Below, in pieces: positions 33,366 to 42,218 of a DNA stretch of 64,000 bases. The stretch's first letter is position 1. Every line of letters begins with the position of its first letter. Origin of the DNA: Isoetes taiwanensis (lineage: Eukaryota; Streptophyta; Lycopodiopsida; Isoetales; Isoetaceae); assembly GCA_021234155.1 (NCBI GenBank), contig JAJEKV010000039.1, positions 13,874,939 to 13,938,938 on the forward strand. Direction: 5' to 3'. A program made the translations under genes and the position numbers. The notes beneath the pieces are model-generated. The model was not told where the DNA came from, did not search any database, and saw only the letters and a program-made list of their open reading frames with translations.

Positions 33366-34172
33366 ATGGCAAGAACTAAGCAAACCGCAAGGATCCATCC
33401 AGTGGTGTAAGGCCGTGTGATTACATTAGTCCGCCTCCTTCATCCGAATCAAGTCTCGATAGAGATTCCTCCTCCCACCATGCCTAACGTAAGACCCGAA
33501 AAAGAAACCGCATGATGACGCATCTACGGAGAAGCAGCCCGAGTAAGTAGGGAGGTGCACTCCTGGTTCGGAGACGGAGGATGAAAATGTGAGAGACCGG
33601 GCGAGCGTAATATGACGCCGGATTAATTATTGGGCAGCCGCCTCTTCTTGCTCTTATCGCTTCCTCCCCGCTTCCTCCCCGTGGAGGCTTTAACCTTCAA
33701 ATCAAAGGAGGAGGCCCAACGCCCAAAGGGGAAGGCTAACCAGAAATGGGAGGAGACGGCCGAAGAGTCGGGCCGAGGAACAGCCCGCAAATGCCGGGGT
33801 GAGGAGACGGGCCGAAGAGTCGGCCGAGCAACAGCTCCAAATGCCGGGTGGGTGAGGGTAGTGGCCTGGAAGCGGAAGACTAAACCCTGCATTAAAGAGC
33901 CATGAGATTAAGAAGTATCAGAAGAGCACCGGAGATGGTCATTCCACGCCTCCCATTTGCCGTGCTCGCGGAAAGAGATTCTCGCAAGAGTGTGGTGCCA
34001 TACATCATACCCGCCATGTAATTCAAGCAACCGCCTTTAAATGCTCTTCAAATGGCTTCGAAGCAGCTTGGTGTCTGGCCTGTTCGAGGACTCGCAAGCC
34101 TTTGCAAAGAATACATGCTAAGCGGTGATCTGGCCATGCCCAAGGACATGCTGCCTTGCCCACGATAAGGGA
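33366..34172 (+). pseudogene. Histone H3-like gene, decayed
   Basis: Core histone H3 homologue, recognised from several separate pieces in correct order. 33,366-33,392 encodes MARTKQTAR, identical to H3 residues 0-8 counting Met as 0. The shifted frame then gives SSGG and KA. Near 33,830 APNAG resembles the APATGG stretch. 33,901-33,930 encodes HEIKKYQKST (REIRKYQKST, alpha-N helix). One base later EMVIPRLPFA (ELLIRKLPFxR). GLFEDSQ lies at 34,077-34,097 (GLFEDTN), HAKR at 34,114-34,125 and MPKDML at 34,136-34,153 (MPKDIQL). Frameshifts lie between most pieces. About 350 bp of extra, charged and partly duplicated sequence (33,417-33,760) separates tail and fold, either an insertion, an intron or an expanded tail. 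It cannot encode a functional H3 as it stands. Confidence 0.85.
33764..33850. repeat. Tandem duplication in the H3-like tail region
   Basis: Two copies of about 45-50 bp share CCGAAGAGTCGG then CCGAG, CAACAGC and CAAATGCCGGG. They lie where the H3 tail should run and add length to it. Confidence 0.7.
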
Positions 34173-34380
34173 TCCCGAAAGTACTATGGTCAAAATTTTA
34201 TGGTGAATACAACAAGAAGAAAGACCCCTTAAAAAGGCCGTGAAGTGCCTTTTGTGTTTTTTTCATATGTATAATATTTTTTAATGTAATGGCTTTATAA
34301 GTTTAATCTCTTAGTCCATTTCTTTCTTAGAAGCCTAGCTTTCGAGACTTTGTTTTTTTTTTTTTTTAATGTTATACGGA

Positions 34381-34454
34381 GGATCACACGACGCAAGCAA
34401 AGAAGCATTGTGCTTTTTTTTTGTTGCACATAGTAGTCTTCGCCGCGGTGATCC
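34381..34454. terminator. Hairpin of the (G)ATCACACGACG family, after the H3-like gene
   Basis: Left arm GGATCACACGACGCAAGC (from 34,381) pairs with right arm CTTCGCCGCGGTGATCC (34,438-34,454) around a T-rich loop. It follows the H3-like pseudogene by about 200 bp. Its right arm runs directly into a telomeric repeat. Confidence 0.65.
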
Positions 34455-34482
34455 TAACCCTAACCCTAACCCTAACCCTAAA
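34453..34482. repeat. Short telomeric tract, (CCCTAA)n
   Basis: Nearly five perfect 6-bp units CCTAAC/CCCTAA (TTAGGG on the other strand) form the tract. Most land plants have the 7-bp TTTAGGG repeat. The 6-bp type occurs in Asparagales, some algae, fungi and animals. The tract is fused to the hairpin arm and makes an artificial LTLTLTLT string in the overlapping frame. Confidence 0.95.
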
Positions 34483-35459
34483 ATGTAACGGACAAATCTC
34501 CCCACAACGGCCGTGGTCCCCTTTCATAATCGACAATGGCTACTTGAGTTCGGCGACCGCTTTACCGCCTCCTAAACATCTTCTTGCTTTCGCCGCTCGC
34601 TTCGCCATGGATTGTTATGTGAAGTTCCCGAATGGTATGCATCCGCCTCATGACAACGAGGAAGTTGCGCCGACCGCGATTTATCCGTTCTATTGCAAGG
34701 AGTTGGACATCATGGCAAACAAGAGCGAGTTTGATGCTATCGCGAGGTTGTTTTTAGCTTTCACCCGACCGCTTTGGTCTCGCCAAGACGCCTTTTTGCA
34801 GATGTCCCCGCTCGTGGATTCCAAAACCAGCTCTAGAGGAGGCGGCTTCCCATTTGCAAACAAATAAGATGTTTTTCAAGAATGTCAAGAACGGCTCCCT
34901 CCGGGCAAGGCCCTTGTACTTAAGAAGGTATCTTATTTTCTTTGCCGCTTGCATTTGCTAGTTATTGCATTCTCGCTTCCGCCAAACCAAGATACACCGG
35001 AAACAATGAAATCTTTAAGCCAAGGGGGTCAATTATGTGTGATGATGCTGACTATGACGAGAAATGGAGATAGATCTACAAGAAGAAGAGCAAGAATGTA
35101 GGAGTTTTAGCTTCGACGACCGGGCCTTGGGTGAACCAGAGGAGGGAGATGATTCTGAAGGTGATGAGGATGGGGATGAGGATGAAAAGAAGTTGTCCGA
35201 CATAACGCCAATTTTAGTGGAAGGCAAAGAATACCTATTGCTAAGTGATATACCGAGGAACCCGCCTTTGTTACTTAATGTGTGCTAGGGAAGACGAGCT
35301 TATCAAGACATCTTTGGTTAATGGGTAAACCTAGGCCTAGATTTTGAAGAGGATTTGGACAAAGAGATGTTTGAAGTGTCTAATTATACCCGCAATGCTA
35401 TAAAGCTTAAAGAAGCCTATGAGAGGCTGGAGTCTCGATTTGCTCAAGATGAGGCTTAA
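34483..35459 (+). pseudogene. Hypothetical acidic protein gene, frameshifted
   Basis: Protein-like plus-strand text runs through three frames. 34,483-34,867 includes KHLLAFAARFAMDCYVKFPN and FYCKELDIMANKSEFDAIAR. 35,064-35,288 has a strongly acidic centre (EEGDDSEGDEDGDEDEKK) followed by EYLLLSDIPRNPPLL. 35,348-35,459 reads DLDKEMFEVSNYTRNAIKLK and KEAYERLESRFAQDEA. The order suggests one gene of about 320 codons broken by frameshifts. I recognise no family. The acid tract resembles histone chaperone or transcription-factor acid patches only in composition. The true start is not clear. Confidence 0.4.
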
Positions 35460-35751
35460 TCTACCAACGGAAGAAGAATTCCAGCATCTCCGCGCAAAGT
35501 CGCCAACAGATCTACTGTGTTTGGCAGTGTGCCCTTCAACCAATCGCAAAGATAAGCCTCATAGATGAGGAGAAATGTGAAGAAGATAAGCTTGAGGGTT
35601 CTTATTTGTGGGAAGTAGATGATTTTTCTTGCCGACATGCACGCGGGGGACAGGAAAGATTGAAGGATTCCTACATTGTTACGATATATCTCAAGATTCG
35701 CTAATGGGGAGATAATCGCCTTCGCCAGTAACTTTCAGTCCAAAAGGTGCA

Positions 35752-36018
35752 GAGTTTGTCTATTACATCCGCATTATGCATGTTCGGGAACCATTCCCAA
35801 TTGGCATCAAACACCTAAAGGGTGATAGCAATTTGGCGGATGTTGTGCTACAATATTTTGACGACACTGCCGGGTCTCATGGGCGCAGCAATATGTTAAA
35901 TTTTTAGTCTGCCGGGCTTGACTCACCCAAGGTTGGAAGTCGGGTCGATAACATGGAAGTCATTGCCTTGTTGGATCAAGGCGGCAGGGGATTGAAAGAG
36001 CATGAAATTGACGACTAA
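35752..36018 (+). pseudogene. Hypothetical gene with one in-frame stop
   Basis: A frame of 89 codons has one internal TAG. It reads EFVYYIRIMHVREPFPIGIK, continues with HLKGDSNLADVVLQYFDDTA, and ends with NMEVIALLDQGGRGLKEHEIDD. Composition and charge pattern look like real protein. It lies between the acidic-protein gene and the hairpin at 36,243, and may be the end of that same gene. I recognise no domain. Confidence 0.35.
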
Positions 36019-36242
36019 GCTTGAAAAATTGGAAGTTATATATTTTCCAACTTGTATCGGGTAAAATTATTTATGTACGATTGTCCTTCCAAATTCCTAA
36101 TAAAAATTATTTTATTTGTATTTATTCACATCACGCCAAATACATCACCGATTTTTCATTCATATCTAGGTTTTCGGCGTCAGATGATATTTATCTCAAG
36201 AAATGAAATATTATTGAAAAAAACAATTAATTTATTTATTCC

Positions 36243-36270
36243 TCACACGACGCGAGAAGCAACGCGGTGA
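36243..36270. terminator. Short hairpin of the (G)ATCACACGACG family
   Basis: TCACACGACGCG pairs with CGCGGTGA over 8 nt. It lies about 225 bp after the preceding frame and just before the TATA box of the first coiled-coil unit. Confidence 0.55.
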
Positions 36271-36277
36271 CTCATGT

Positions 36278-36285
36278 TATAAATA
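36278..36285 (+). promoter_or_regulatory. TATA box of coiled-coil unit 1
   Basis: TATAAATA within TTATAAATAGAAGACC. The identical sequence precedes unit 2. It is 95 bp before the ATG, with a C/T-rich leader between. Confidence 0.7.
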
Positions 36286-36372
36286 GAAGACCGATGTCCA
36301 CTCGACCTCCGACGCCTTCCGCCTTCAAGCCATCTTTCTACTTCCCGGCCCGCCTTCCACCTTTCGGGCCCG

Positions 36373-36766
36373 ATGGCATCATCATCTTCCCTAGCAAGTT
36401 TACCACGCCAAGATAGCACTCCCAAAGCCAGTCGCTTCGCGGGACATCACCCCTTGCAAAGGGGTGATGAAGAGATTCAAGGAGATCCATGATGAAAACA
36501 ACCGCCTCGCCGCCGAGAATATGGAGGCGGCCGACGATTAGCCTTCACGAGGGAGAGCCGACGAGCCAGACATTGAGCTCATGGAAACATTCGCCATGTA
36601 CCAAGAGGCGACGAAGCCGCAGGTCGAAGGCAGCTTGAAACCGCCACAAGATTTCGCAGCCTTAGAAGATATGGAGAAGAAGCCCGAAGCCGCGGAGGAT
36701 GAGAACGCAGCTTTACGGCTTCACCGCAGATATGAAAATCAGCTAGAGGATCATGAAGATCCCTAG
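36373..36766 (+). pseudogene. Coiled-coil protein, tandem unit 1, frameshifted
   Basis: Starts MASSSSLASLPRQDSTPK. After a frame slip it continues as MKRFKEIHDENNRLAAENME, a leucine-zipper-like helix. After a stop and another slip it reads METFAMYQEATKPQVEGSLK and then AALEDMEKKPEAAEDENAAL, ending YENQLEDHEDP. Charged heptad-like text suggests a coiled-coil, perhaps a dimerising protein, but no DNA-binding basic region is visible. Paralogs follow at 37.28, 38.28 and 39.14 kb. Function is unknown. The frame breaks indicate a pseudogene. Confidence 0.55.
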
Positions 36767-36860
36767 CCATTGTATCTATCTATTTTTTGCTTCAAAGAAA
36801 AGTTTTCTATTTTTGCTTCTATCTATCCTCTTGTTCCAATGTATGTTATGTTTTATTAAA

Positions 36861-36933
36861 GATCACACGACGACGCCAAAATGCCTTGCTTGCAATTAGG
36901 TAGCAATCAATGGATTTCAAGGCCGCGGTGATC
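36861..36933. terminator. Hairpin after coiled-coil unit 1
   Basis: GATCACACGACGACGCC at the left pairs with GGCCGCGGTGATC at the right through the outer GATCAC/GTGATC and inner GCC/GGC blocks. It is 95 bp after the last codon. The loop text (TGCTTGCAATTAGGTAGCAA) is repeated after unit 2. Confidence 0.6.
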
Positions 36934-37091
36934 TCCATGCCGCTCTATTTTGCTTCAATGAGAAGTTCTATCTTTAGTTATGTATCAAAAAATTACTTAT
37001 GTATAGATTGTATCACCGAAATTATCAATAAAAATTATCACACGAAGCTCGAAGAAAAGACGGAGAAGAAGAAGTAACGGTCCTTTTTTCC

Positions 37092-37157
37092 TCACACGAC
37101 GCCGAGAAGTAACGGTCCATTTTCCCCGACCGACAAGATCCTTCAAGGCCGCGGTGA
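37092..37157. terminator. Hairpin between coiled-coil units 1 and 2
   Basis: TCACACGACGCC on the left and GGCCGCGGTGA on the right. A second left-arm-like TCACACGAAGC lies at about 37,039, so the arms look duplicated here. The TATA box of unit 2 follows. Confidence 0.55.
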
Positions 37158-37182
37158 CTCAAGCTACTACGAAATCCCCTGT

Positions 37183-37190
37183 TATAAATA
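37183..37190 (+). promoter_or_regulatory. TATA box of coiled-coil unit 2
   Basis: TATAAATA in the same context as unit 1 (TTATAAATAGAAGACC), 96 bp before the ATG, with a C/T-rich leader. Confidence 0.7.
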
Positions 37191-37278
37191 GAAGACCTTC
37201 TATCTTGCCTTCGACCTCCGATCCTTCTTCTTCTTTTCCCTTCGCCATCTTCTCCCATCTTCTTCCGCCTTCTGCCCG

Positions 37279-37645
37279 ATGGCATCTTCATCCTCCTCCA
37301 GCAAGTTTATCGCGCCGTGAGATGCTTCGCTGGACATCACCCTTGCAAAGTGGTGATGAAGAGATTCAAGGAGGTTCACGATTTACGAAAACAGCCGCCT
37401 CGCCGCCGAAGATGGAGGCGGTGGATGTGTTAGAATTCACGAGGGGGCGGGCCGCGATGAGCTTAGACCTTGAGCTCGCGCAACATTAACTGTGTACCGA
37501 GAGGCCAATAGTCGAGGGTCGAGGCAGTTTTAATCGCGACACAATATTTCGCAGCGCTTAGAAGATATGGAGAAGAAGCTTCGAAGCCGGAGGATGAGAA
37601 CGCAGCCTTTTACGGATTTTCGCCACAGGATCATGAAGATCCCTA
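37279..37645 (+). pseudogene. Coiled-coil protein, tandem unit 2, heavily decayed
   Basis: Starts MASSSSSSKFIAP and then hits stops. In shifted frames it keeps VVMKRFKEVHD, RLAAE and LEDMEKK, matching unit 1 in order. About 100 bp of flanking DNA on each side also matches unit 1, so units 1 and 2 are a direct duplication of roughly 0.85 kb. Confidence 0.55.
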
Positions 37646-37729
37646 GCCATTGTATATATATTTTTGTTTCAAAGAAAAGTTTTTCTATTTCTTGCTTCTA
37701 TCCGTTTTCTCTTGTTTTGTTTTATTAAA

Positions 37730-37795
37730 GATCACACGACGCTAAAATGCCATGCTTGCAATTAGGTAGCAATCAATGGATTTCGTCAGATGATC
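37730..37795. terminator. Degenerate hairpin after unit 2
   Basis: The left arm GATCACACGACGC is intact and the right arm has decayed to AGATGATC. The loop shares TGCTTGCAATTAGGTAGCAA with the hairpin after unit 1. Confidence 0.5.
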
Positions 37796-38173
37796 TCCAC
37801 AACGCATACACCTCGCTGTATGTATAAATTCCTAATTTATTAATGGAAAACTATATGTAACACAAATATCTAGCTAGATTATGTGATAACTTGCGTGTAA
37901 ATGCTAATTAGTCATATTTGATTGGCATGTGGATGACAACGCCTATTCACATACATGGCATGTGGATGACAACGCCATGCCAAGGACGCGGGCATGCGCC
38001 GCCACAATAACATCGGTTTTGTACGGCCCGCATACAAGACGGGCTTAGGATATGACGGATCCCATGATGCTAACATAGGCTACCGCTGCCTAATTGCATG
38101 CTATAATTTCGCCAGAGGATTATTACACAACTTTATTTCCTTGCGAACCGTAGATTCCAACGATTCTAGTTTC

Positions 38174-38181
38174 TATATAAA
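38174..38181 (+). promoter_or_regulatory. TATA box of coiled-coil unit 3
   Basis: TATATAAA, 101 bp before the ATG. A C/T-rich leader (CTTCTCC, CCGCCATCTCC) follows as in units 1 and 2. Confidence 0.65.
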
Positions 38182-38274
38182 ACGCCTGAGGCCTTTGTCT
38201 TCTCCTATCCGCCATCTCCTCGTTTCTACCACATCCGCCTCAGCCATCTCTCCCCGTTTCTCCCATCACTTTCA

Positions 38275-38733
38275 ATGGCCTCCAGCTCCAGTTCCATCCC
38301 TGCCGAGATCTTGTCTCAAGTTTTGGTCAAGGAAATTAAGAACATTCGTGCTGAAGCGGAGGAACGGATCCGCCTTCTAAAAGAAAAGAATGATGAAGAC
38401 GTCGCCAAGCTGGTTGCGGCAGAGGACAAGGCCGCCTTCTATAGGGAGGTGATTTTAGTAAGCGACAATCAGCGGGCTGCTTTAGACCGCGAATTGCGCG
38501 CCACGAGATATAACCTCCAAGAGAGGCTTAGGGCCGCAATCGAAGCGGGAGAGGCTGCCCGAGCTCAACTCGATGAGCGGGAAGATAAGGTTGCGGAATA
38601 TGAGAACGTGGTTGCGGGGCAGGCAATCATGTTGGAGGAGCAGAAAAAAATTATCACTGCCTCCAGGAAGAGCTTGCCCGGCGATCATAGGCATCGGGCT
38701 CCTCCTAGAGGGGCCCGTTTTTTTTTTTTTTAA
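38275..38733 (+). CDS. Coiled-coil protein, tandem unit 3, intact frame
   Basis: This is the best-preserved member: 152 codons without interruption, MASSSSSIPAEILSQVLVKE.... Residues 15-130 are highly charged with regular Leu/Ile/Ala spacing (EIKNIRAEAEERIRLLKEKN, REVILVSDNQRAALDRELRA, AAIEAGEAARAQLDERE), a long coiled-coil. The last residues (RARFFFF region) are encoded by a T-run and probably reflect decay of the true end. A TATA box lies 101 bp upstream and a family hairpin 110 bp downstream. It shares the MASSSS start with units 1 and 2 and PxxI...VL.K..K with unit 4. No known domain is recognised. A structural or regulatory scaffold is a guess. Confidence 0.6.
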   Translation: MASSSSSIPAEILSQVLVKEIKNIRAEAEERIRLLKEKNDEDVAKLVAAEDKAAFYREVILVSDNQRAALDRELRATRYNLQERLRAAIEAGEAARAQLDEREDKVAEYENVVAGQAIMLEEQKKIITASRKSLPGDHRHRAPPRGARFFFF

Positions 38734-38843
38734 TGTTTGTAATTATTTTGTTTCTCAATGGGAAAAGTTTTTGACAAATGTGCCGAATATTACGTTTCCT
38801 ATTTTTAATTTTCAATATCCGTGGTAGAGAGAATGACAAGACA

Positions 38844-38890
38844 GATCACACGGCTTAAACCCTTCATAGGGTTTTAAAGCTCGTGGTGAT
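38844..38890. terminator. Hairpin after coiled-coil unit 3
   Basis: GATCACACGGCTTAAACCCT on the left pairs with AGGGTTTTAAAGCTCGTGGTGAT on the right over about 18 bp with a 4-nt loop. It is the tightest member of the family. Confidence 0.7.
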
Positions 38891-39043
38891 TTCGCGTGGT
38901 GTGATATAAAGTAGTTAGAATAGTTATTAATGTGTTCCAAATGACAAGTTCATTAATGTGTTCTAGCGACAACCAATTTAATCCGGCCGACACGCGCGAC
39001 AAAGAAATGAATCGCGGTTTAATATGTTCAAGCGCTTAATATG

Positions 39044-39050
39044 TATAAAT
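39044..39050 (+). promoter_or_regulatory. TATA box of coiled-coil unit 4
   Basis: TATAAAT, 94 bp before the ATG at 39,138, followed by a C/T-rich leader. Confidence 0.6.
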
Positions 39051-39137
39051 TGAGGTCCTTGCATTGTGCTCCTTCCGCACGGTTAGAGTCTTTGCTCCTC
39101 ACTTCTATAATCTTAACGCCCCTCCCATTTGTCATCT

Positions 39138-39600
39138 ATGGCCTCCACATCCTCAACCGCCGATAAGGGAAAACGCAAGAGGATAGAACTCCCTTCCGAC
39201 ATAGTGTTGGGTGTTCTAATGAAGAGGTTGAAGGAGCAAGATGATCTTCTAAAGGAAAACGCCGCTATAATTCAGCGTAAAGAAGAAGAGAATGAATTCA
39301 ACCTTCTCATGCTTTGTAGCCGAGAGGCAAATCAGCGGTTGAATAGAAGGTCGGACAGATGACATGCCCCAACAACCGTGACCGAGGTGGTTATGATGGC
39401 AACGAGGTTGCTAATTCAAAGTGTAAGAACACGCTGTGCTATTGGGACAAGAGCGGGACATGTACAAAGAGATGGTGGACAGATTGGAGGAACGCTTTGA
39501 TAGGGTGATTTCGCTTGAGGAGAAGAAGATGAAGACGTAAGACGAGGACGGAGCTGATGATGATGATGAAGATAATGAAGAAGAGCTCGTGACCGGAGCA
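39138..39600 (+). pseudogene. Coiled-coil protein, tandem unit 4, frameshifted
   Basis: Starts MASTSSTADKGKRKRIELPS, with a short basic KGKRKR patch like a nuclear signal. A zipper-like IVLGVLMKRLKEQDDLLKEN then IIQRKEEEN follows. The frame breaks at 39,361. In other frames it continues as MYKEMVDRLEERFDRVISLE and an acidic DEDGADDDDEDNEEE tail. Overall plan (MAS-Ser start, coiled-coil, acidic end) matches units 1 and 3. A zipper with a basic patch could suit a DNA-bound dimer, but no bZIP spacing is seen. Confidence 0.5.
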
Positions 39601-39689
39601 ACAATGAGTCGTTGTATTTTGTTTTTCAATGTAACATCTTTCACAACTTTAATCAAAAGTAACCTTTTTTATTATTATCTTGTAAAGCT

Positions 39690-39830
39690 TCACACGACGC
39701 CAAGCCACATAAATGCAAGCAATAGCTTAACTCCAATCGCTCGGGCCGTGATGATACAAATAAGATCACATGACGCCGGGCTACAGCTTGTAAACAAGGT
39801 TGGAGGCAAGTACTTCAAGGCCTTGTGAAC
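39690..39830. terminator. Two weak hairpin-family relics after unit 4
   Basis: TCACACGACGCCAAGCC at 39,690 with GGGCCGTGATGA at 39,743, and GATCACATGACGCCGG at 39,764 with GGCCTTGTGAAC near 39,820. Both keep the outer family sequence but pair poorly inside. Confidence 0.4.
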
Positions 39831-40208
39831 ATGCTACACATTACAAGTATATTTTTACCGATTCTTTGTCTCTTAGATCTCCACCGCTATGATGCTAGTG
39901 GGGCCCTAGAATTTTGCCAAGCAACTTTCCGCTTTTCTTCAAAGATTATGCCAATGGTGTTTACGACTTCGGGTTGCTCCTTAAAGTTAACCTTCTTGTC
40001 GATTTAGCCATCGCCTTCTATAAAACCACTCACATCCGCCTTAGAGGGTTGGTTCCCACATTTCCACCCCCCCTCTTTGAGTGTTACGATGAAAGGCTAT
40101 TTTAGCTTGTTTATGCGATTTCTCCATGCCTTGTGCACTCCACATCGCTAGGCTTCCATACTTCCTAAAAACCAAGGTGCATGAGCCCAAAAGATGTGCA
40201 AGTAGTGC

Positions 40209-40903
40209 ATGACTTCACTCTCCCCATGCGCCTATGAAAGCTTTAATAAATTTGTTATTCGCTTGCACCTAACATTTCTCAGATCTTCTTCTTGGAGGTC
40301 CATTCTCCAATGTATGGGAACAATTCGCATAATGCATCCCATGCTTTTTTTTTTCCTCAATGCCGAAATGAACGCCATCTCAGGCGGGTCCCCGCCCGCG
40401 ATCAACCAGCAATTTTCCAAATTCATAGACCTTTTTCTCCCATCCGGTTTCCGCTCGAGCCTCTCTATGATTCTTTATGAAGGCCGAAGCTTTCACCCTC
40501 CAATTGACACCTTACGAGGCACACTTGTTCTTCCCCGCTCGCTTTCATCGAGCTCTAATCTTACATTGCCACCATGCAAACCTCGCTCGATAGAACATGT
40601 TCAACTCTACGAATTCCTTCCCTCTTCTCTTCTTGTCTAAAATGTTCCACAATTAATCAGTAGCTCAAAAAATATCATCTTGTCGATGATTCTCACAAAG
40701 CCGCAAAGTGCGTGATATGAACCCTCTAATGGAATGGGGAAAATGCCATGGAACTTGGGATCTTCTTCTCCTCTATTAGGAGCATTTGCTTGGTTAAGGG
40801 ACAAGGTTGAAACAGCTCTTCCCAAGATTTGACTTCCTTTGCATGATTGCAAGATGCATAACTTTTTGCATGTTCCTTGTCCTCCTCCACTTATGTTGTA
40901 CAT
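40209..40903 (-). pseudogene. Hypothetical minus-strand gene, decayed
   Basis: The minus strand at 40,637-40,903 is open for 88 codons with protein-like text (PKFHGIFPIPLEGSYHALCG then FVRIIDKMIFFELL). Below it, shifted frames read YEFGKLLVDRGRGP and MGCIMRIVPIHWRMDLQEED. I recognise no family. The plus-strand 143-codon frame over 40,209-40,640 looks more like an antisense shadow, but this choice is uncertain. Confidence 0.3.
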
Positions 40904-40929
40904 TGCTTTCTCGCTTTTAAATCAGACGC

Positions 40930-42180
40930 CAAGTGAAAAATTACTTTGTAAGATCCATAGTGATCTACTTGCAATTTTTCCCTCCCTCGAATCTAGATAT
41001 TAGACTCCTGGATGTCAGCTTGATTGAACACCCATTTCAATACCTCGTGGGTTTCTTTTTCTCAACTTTAAAGAGACCTAACCACCAGGTGTCATCTTCG
41101 ATTGACATGAGAACCATTTTTTTCGCAAGACTTCTTCTCCTTGTCCGCCACCTCTACATCTTTTTTATTATTCTTGTTGCTCTTTTGATTTAGCATGTGC
41201 AATTGCATTCTCAATTGCTCTATTCATGATGACAACGGATACCCTCTCATACTTCTCAAACTTGGTCGGCTTCCATTTCATCCAATTTTATGCAAACTTC
41301 AATCTCACCATTAGTTTTCGCGAATCGTTAAGTCATAATATTTGACAAGGAATTGTAAGAGAGTAACTGTGTCAACCCAAAGATTATTAGTGCTCATTCA
41401 TTCCAACTATATCACAACAATCCTTGCCATTCTTATCTTTTATGGCTATGGCGTGACCAAAGACATTCAACGTGGTGCATCTCTCCTAATATGGCATACA
41501 CCATCTTTGTCCTAGTAACCCTTGTATTCTCGACAATTTGTGGACGGAGCTTAATACTTTTTTGTGCCCATTCTTTTCAACGCCTTCGTGGAATGGCTTG
41601 AATAGAGAATGGTAACCAAGCCTACCGATGCCTACATCATCACAAACAGTCCAGACATCCGTCCGCTTCTAACTTCTTGTAGATCTCTCCTAGTACCATT
41701 TCCAATACCATCTTCTTGAGAGAAGAGTTGTAGGGTCGACAAATCATGTCCACTATCTCCCCGCTTGTCGCTAGGTTCTTCACTACGAACCAAGATTGCT
41801 TCTAGTTTCCCCGTGATCTTAATTGGCCTTTGCTAGTGTTGTAAACGGACCTTGTGGTCGCGGACCCGCAAGGCCCAATGCACCTGATCCAAACTTCAGC
41901 CCTCTATCAACGATAGTGCTTCTTCCTTTCTCGCAAGCCAAGGGGTGTTTTCTTCAAATTTTTAACCTACATTGAAGCTCAAAGTTTGCTCTTTTCGAGC
42001 TCTTTGATCTTTTCTTGCAGCTGCCCTATCACCAATTTGACTTGTCCACTTCAGATCTCAAAGAAGTTTCCTCCCCAAGCCGTTATTCCTTTCCTTCATC
42101 ACGTTGGAGTAATGAAGCAGAGAAAAAAGAGCAGCTGGTTTAAGTTATAATTCTCTTTGTGACAATCGAAGCAGTACCAT
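40930..42180 (-). pseudogene. Decayed minus-strand coding region, unknown product
   Basis: Minus-strand frames contain protein-like pieces. EVDKSNLVIGQLQEKIKELE near 42,000 is coiled-coil-like. WFVVKNLATSGEIVDMICRP and YNSSLKKMVLEMVLGEIYKK lie near 41,690-41,800. They are separated by stops. The coiled-coil piece resembles the nearby paralog family in style only. No domain is recognised. Confidence 0.3.
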
Positions 42181-42218
42181 CTCAAGGAATCAGATTCGAT
42201 TCAATGCCTTCATCCCTC

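Noticed and set aside
34421-34482. Signal-peptide-like start VVFAAVILTLTLTLTL
   Set aside because: The LTLTLT string is the telomeric repeat in translation and the preceding residues are a hairpin arm, so it is not evidence of a secreted protein.
40209-40640. 143-codon plus-strand frame (MTSLSPCAYESFNK...)
   Set aside because: Ser/Leu/Pro-rich text typical of the antisense of coding DNA. The minus strand gives more protein-like pieces, though I could not settle this.
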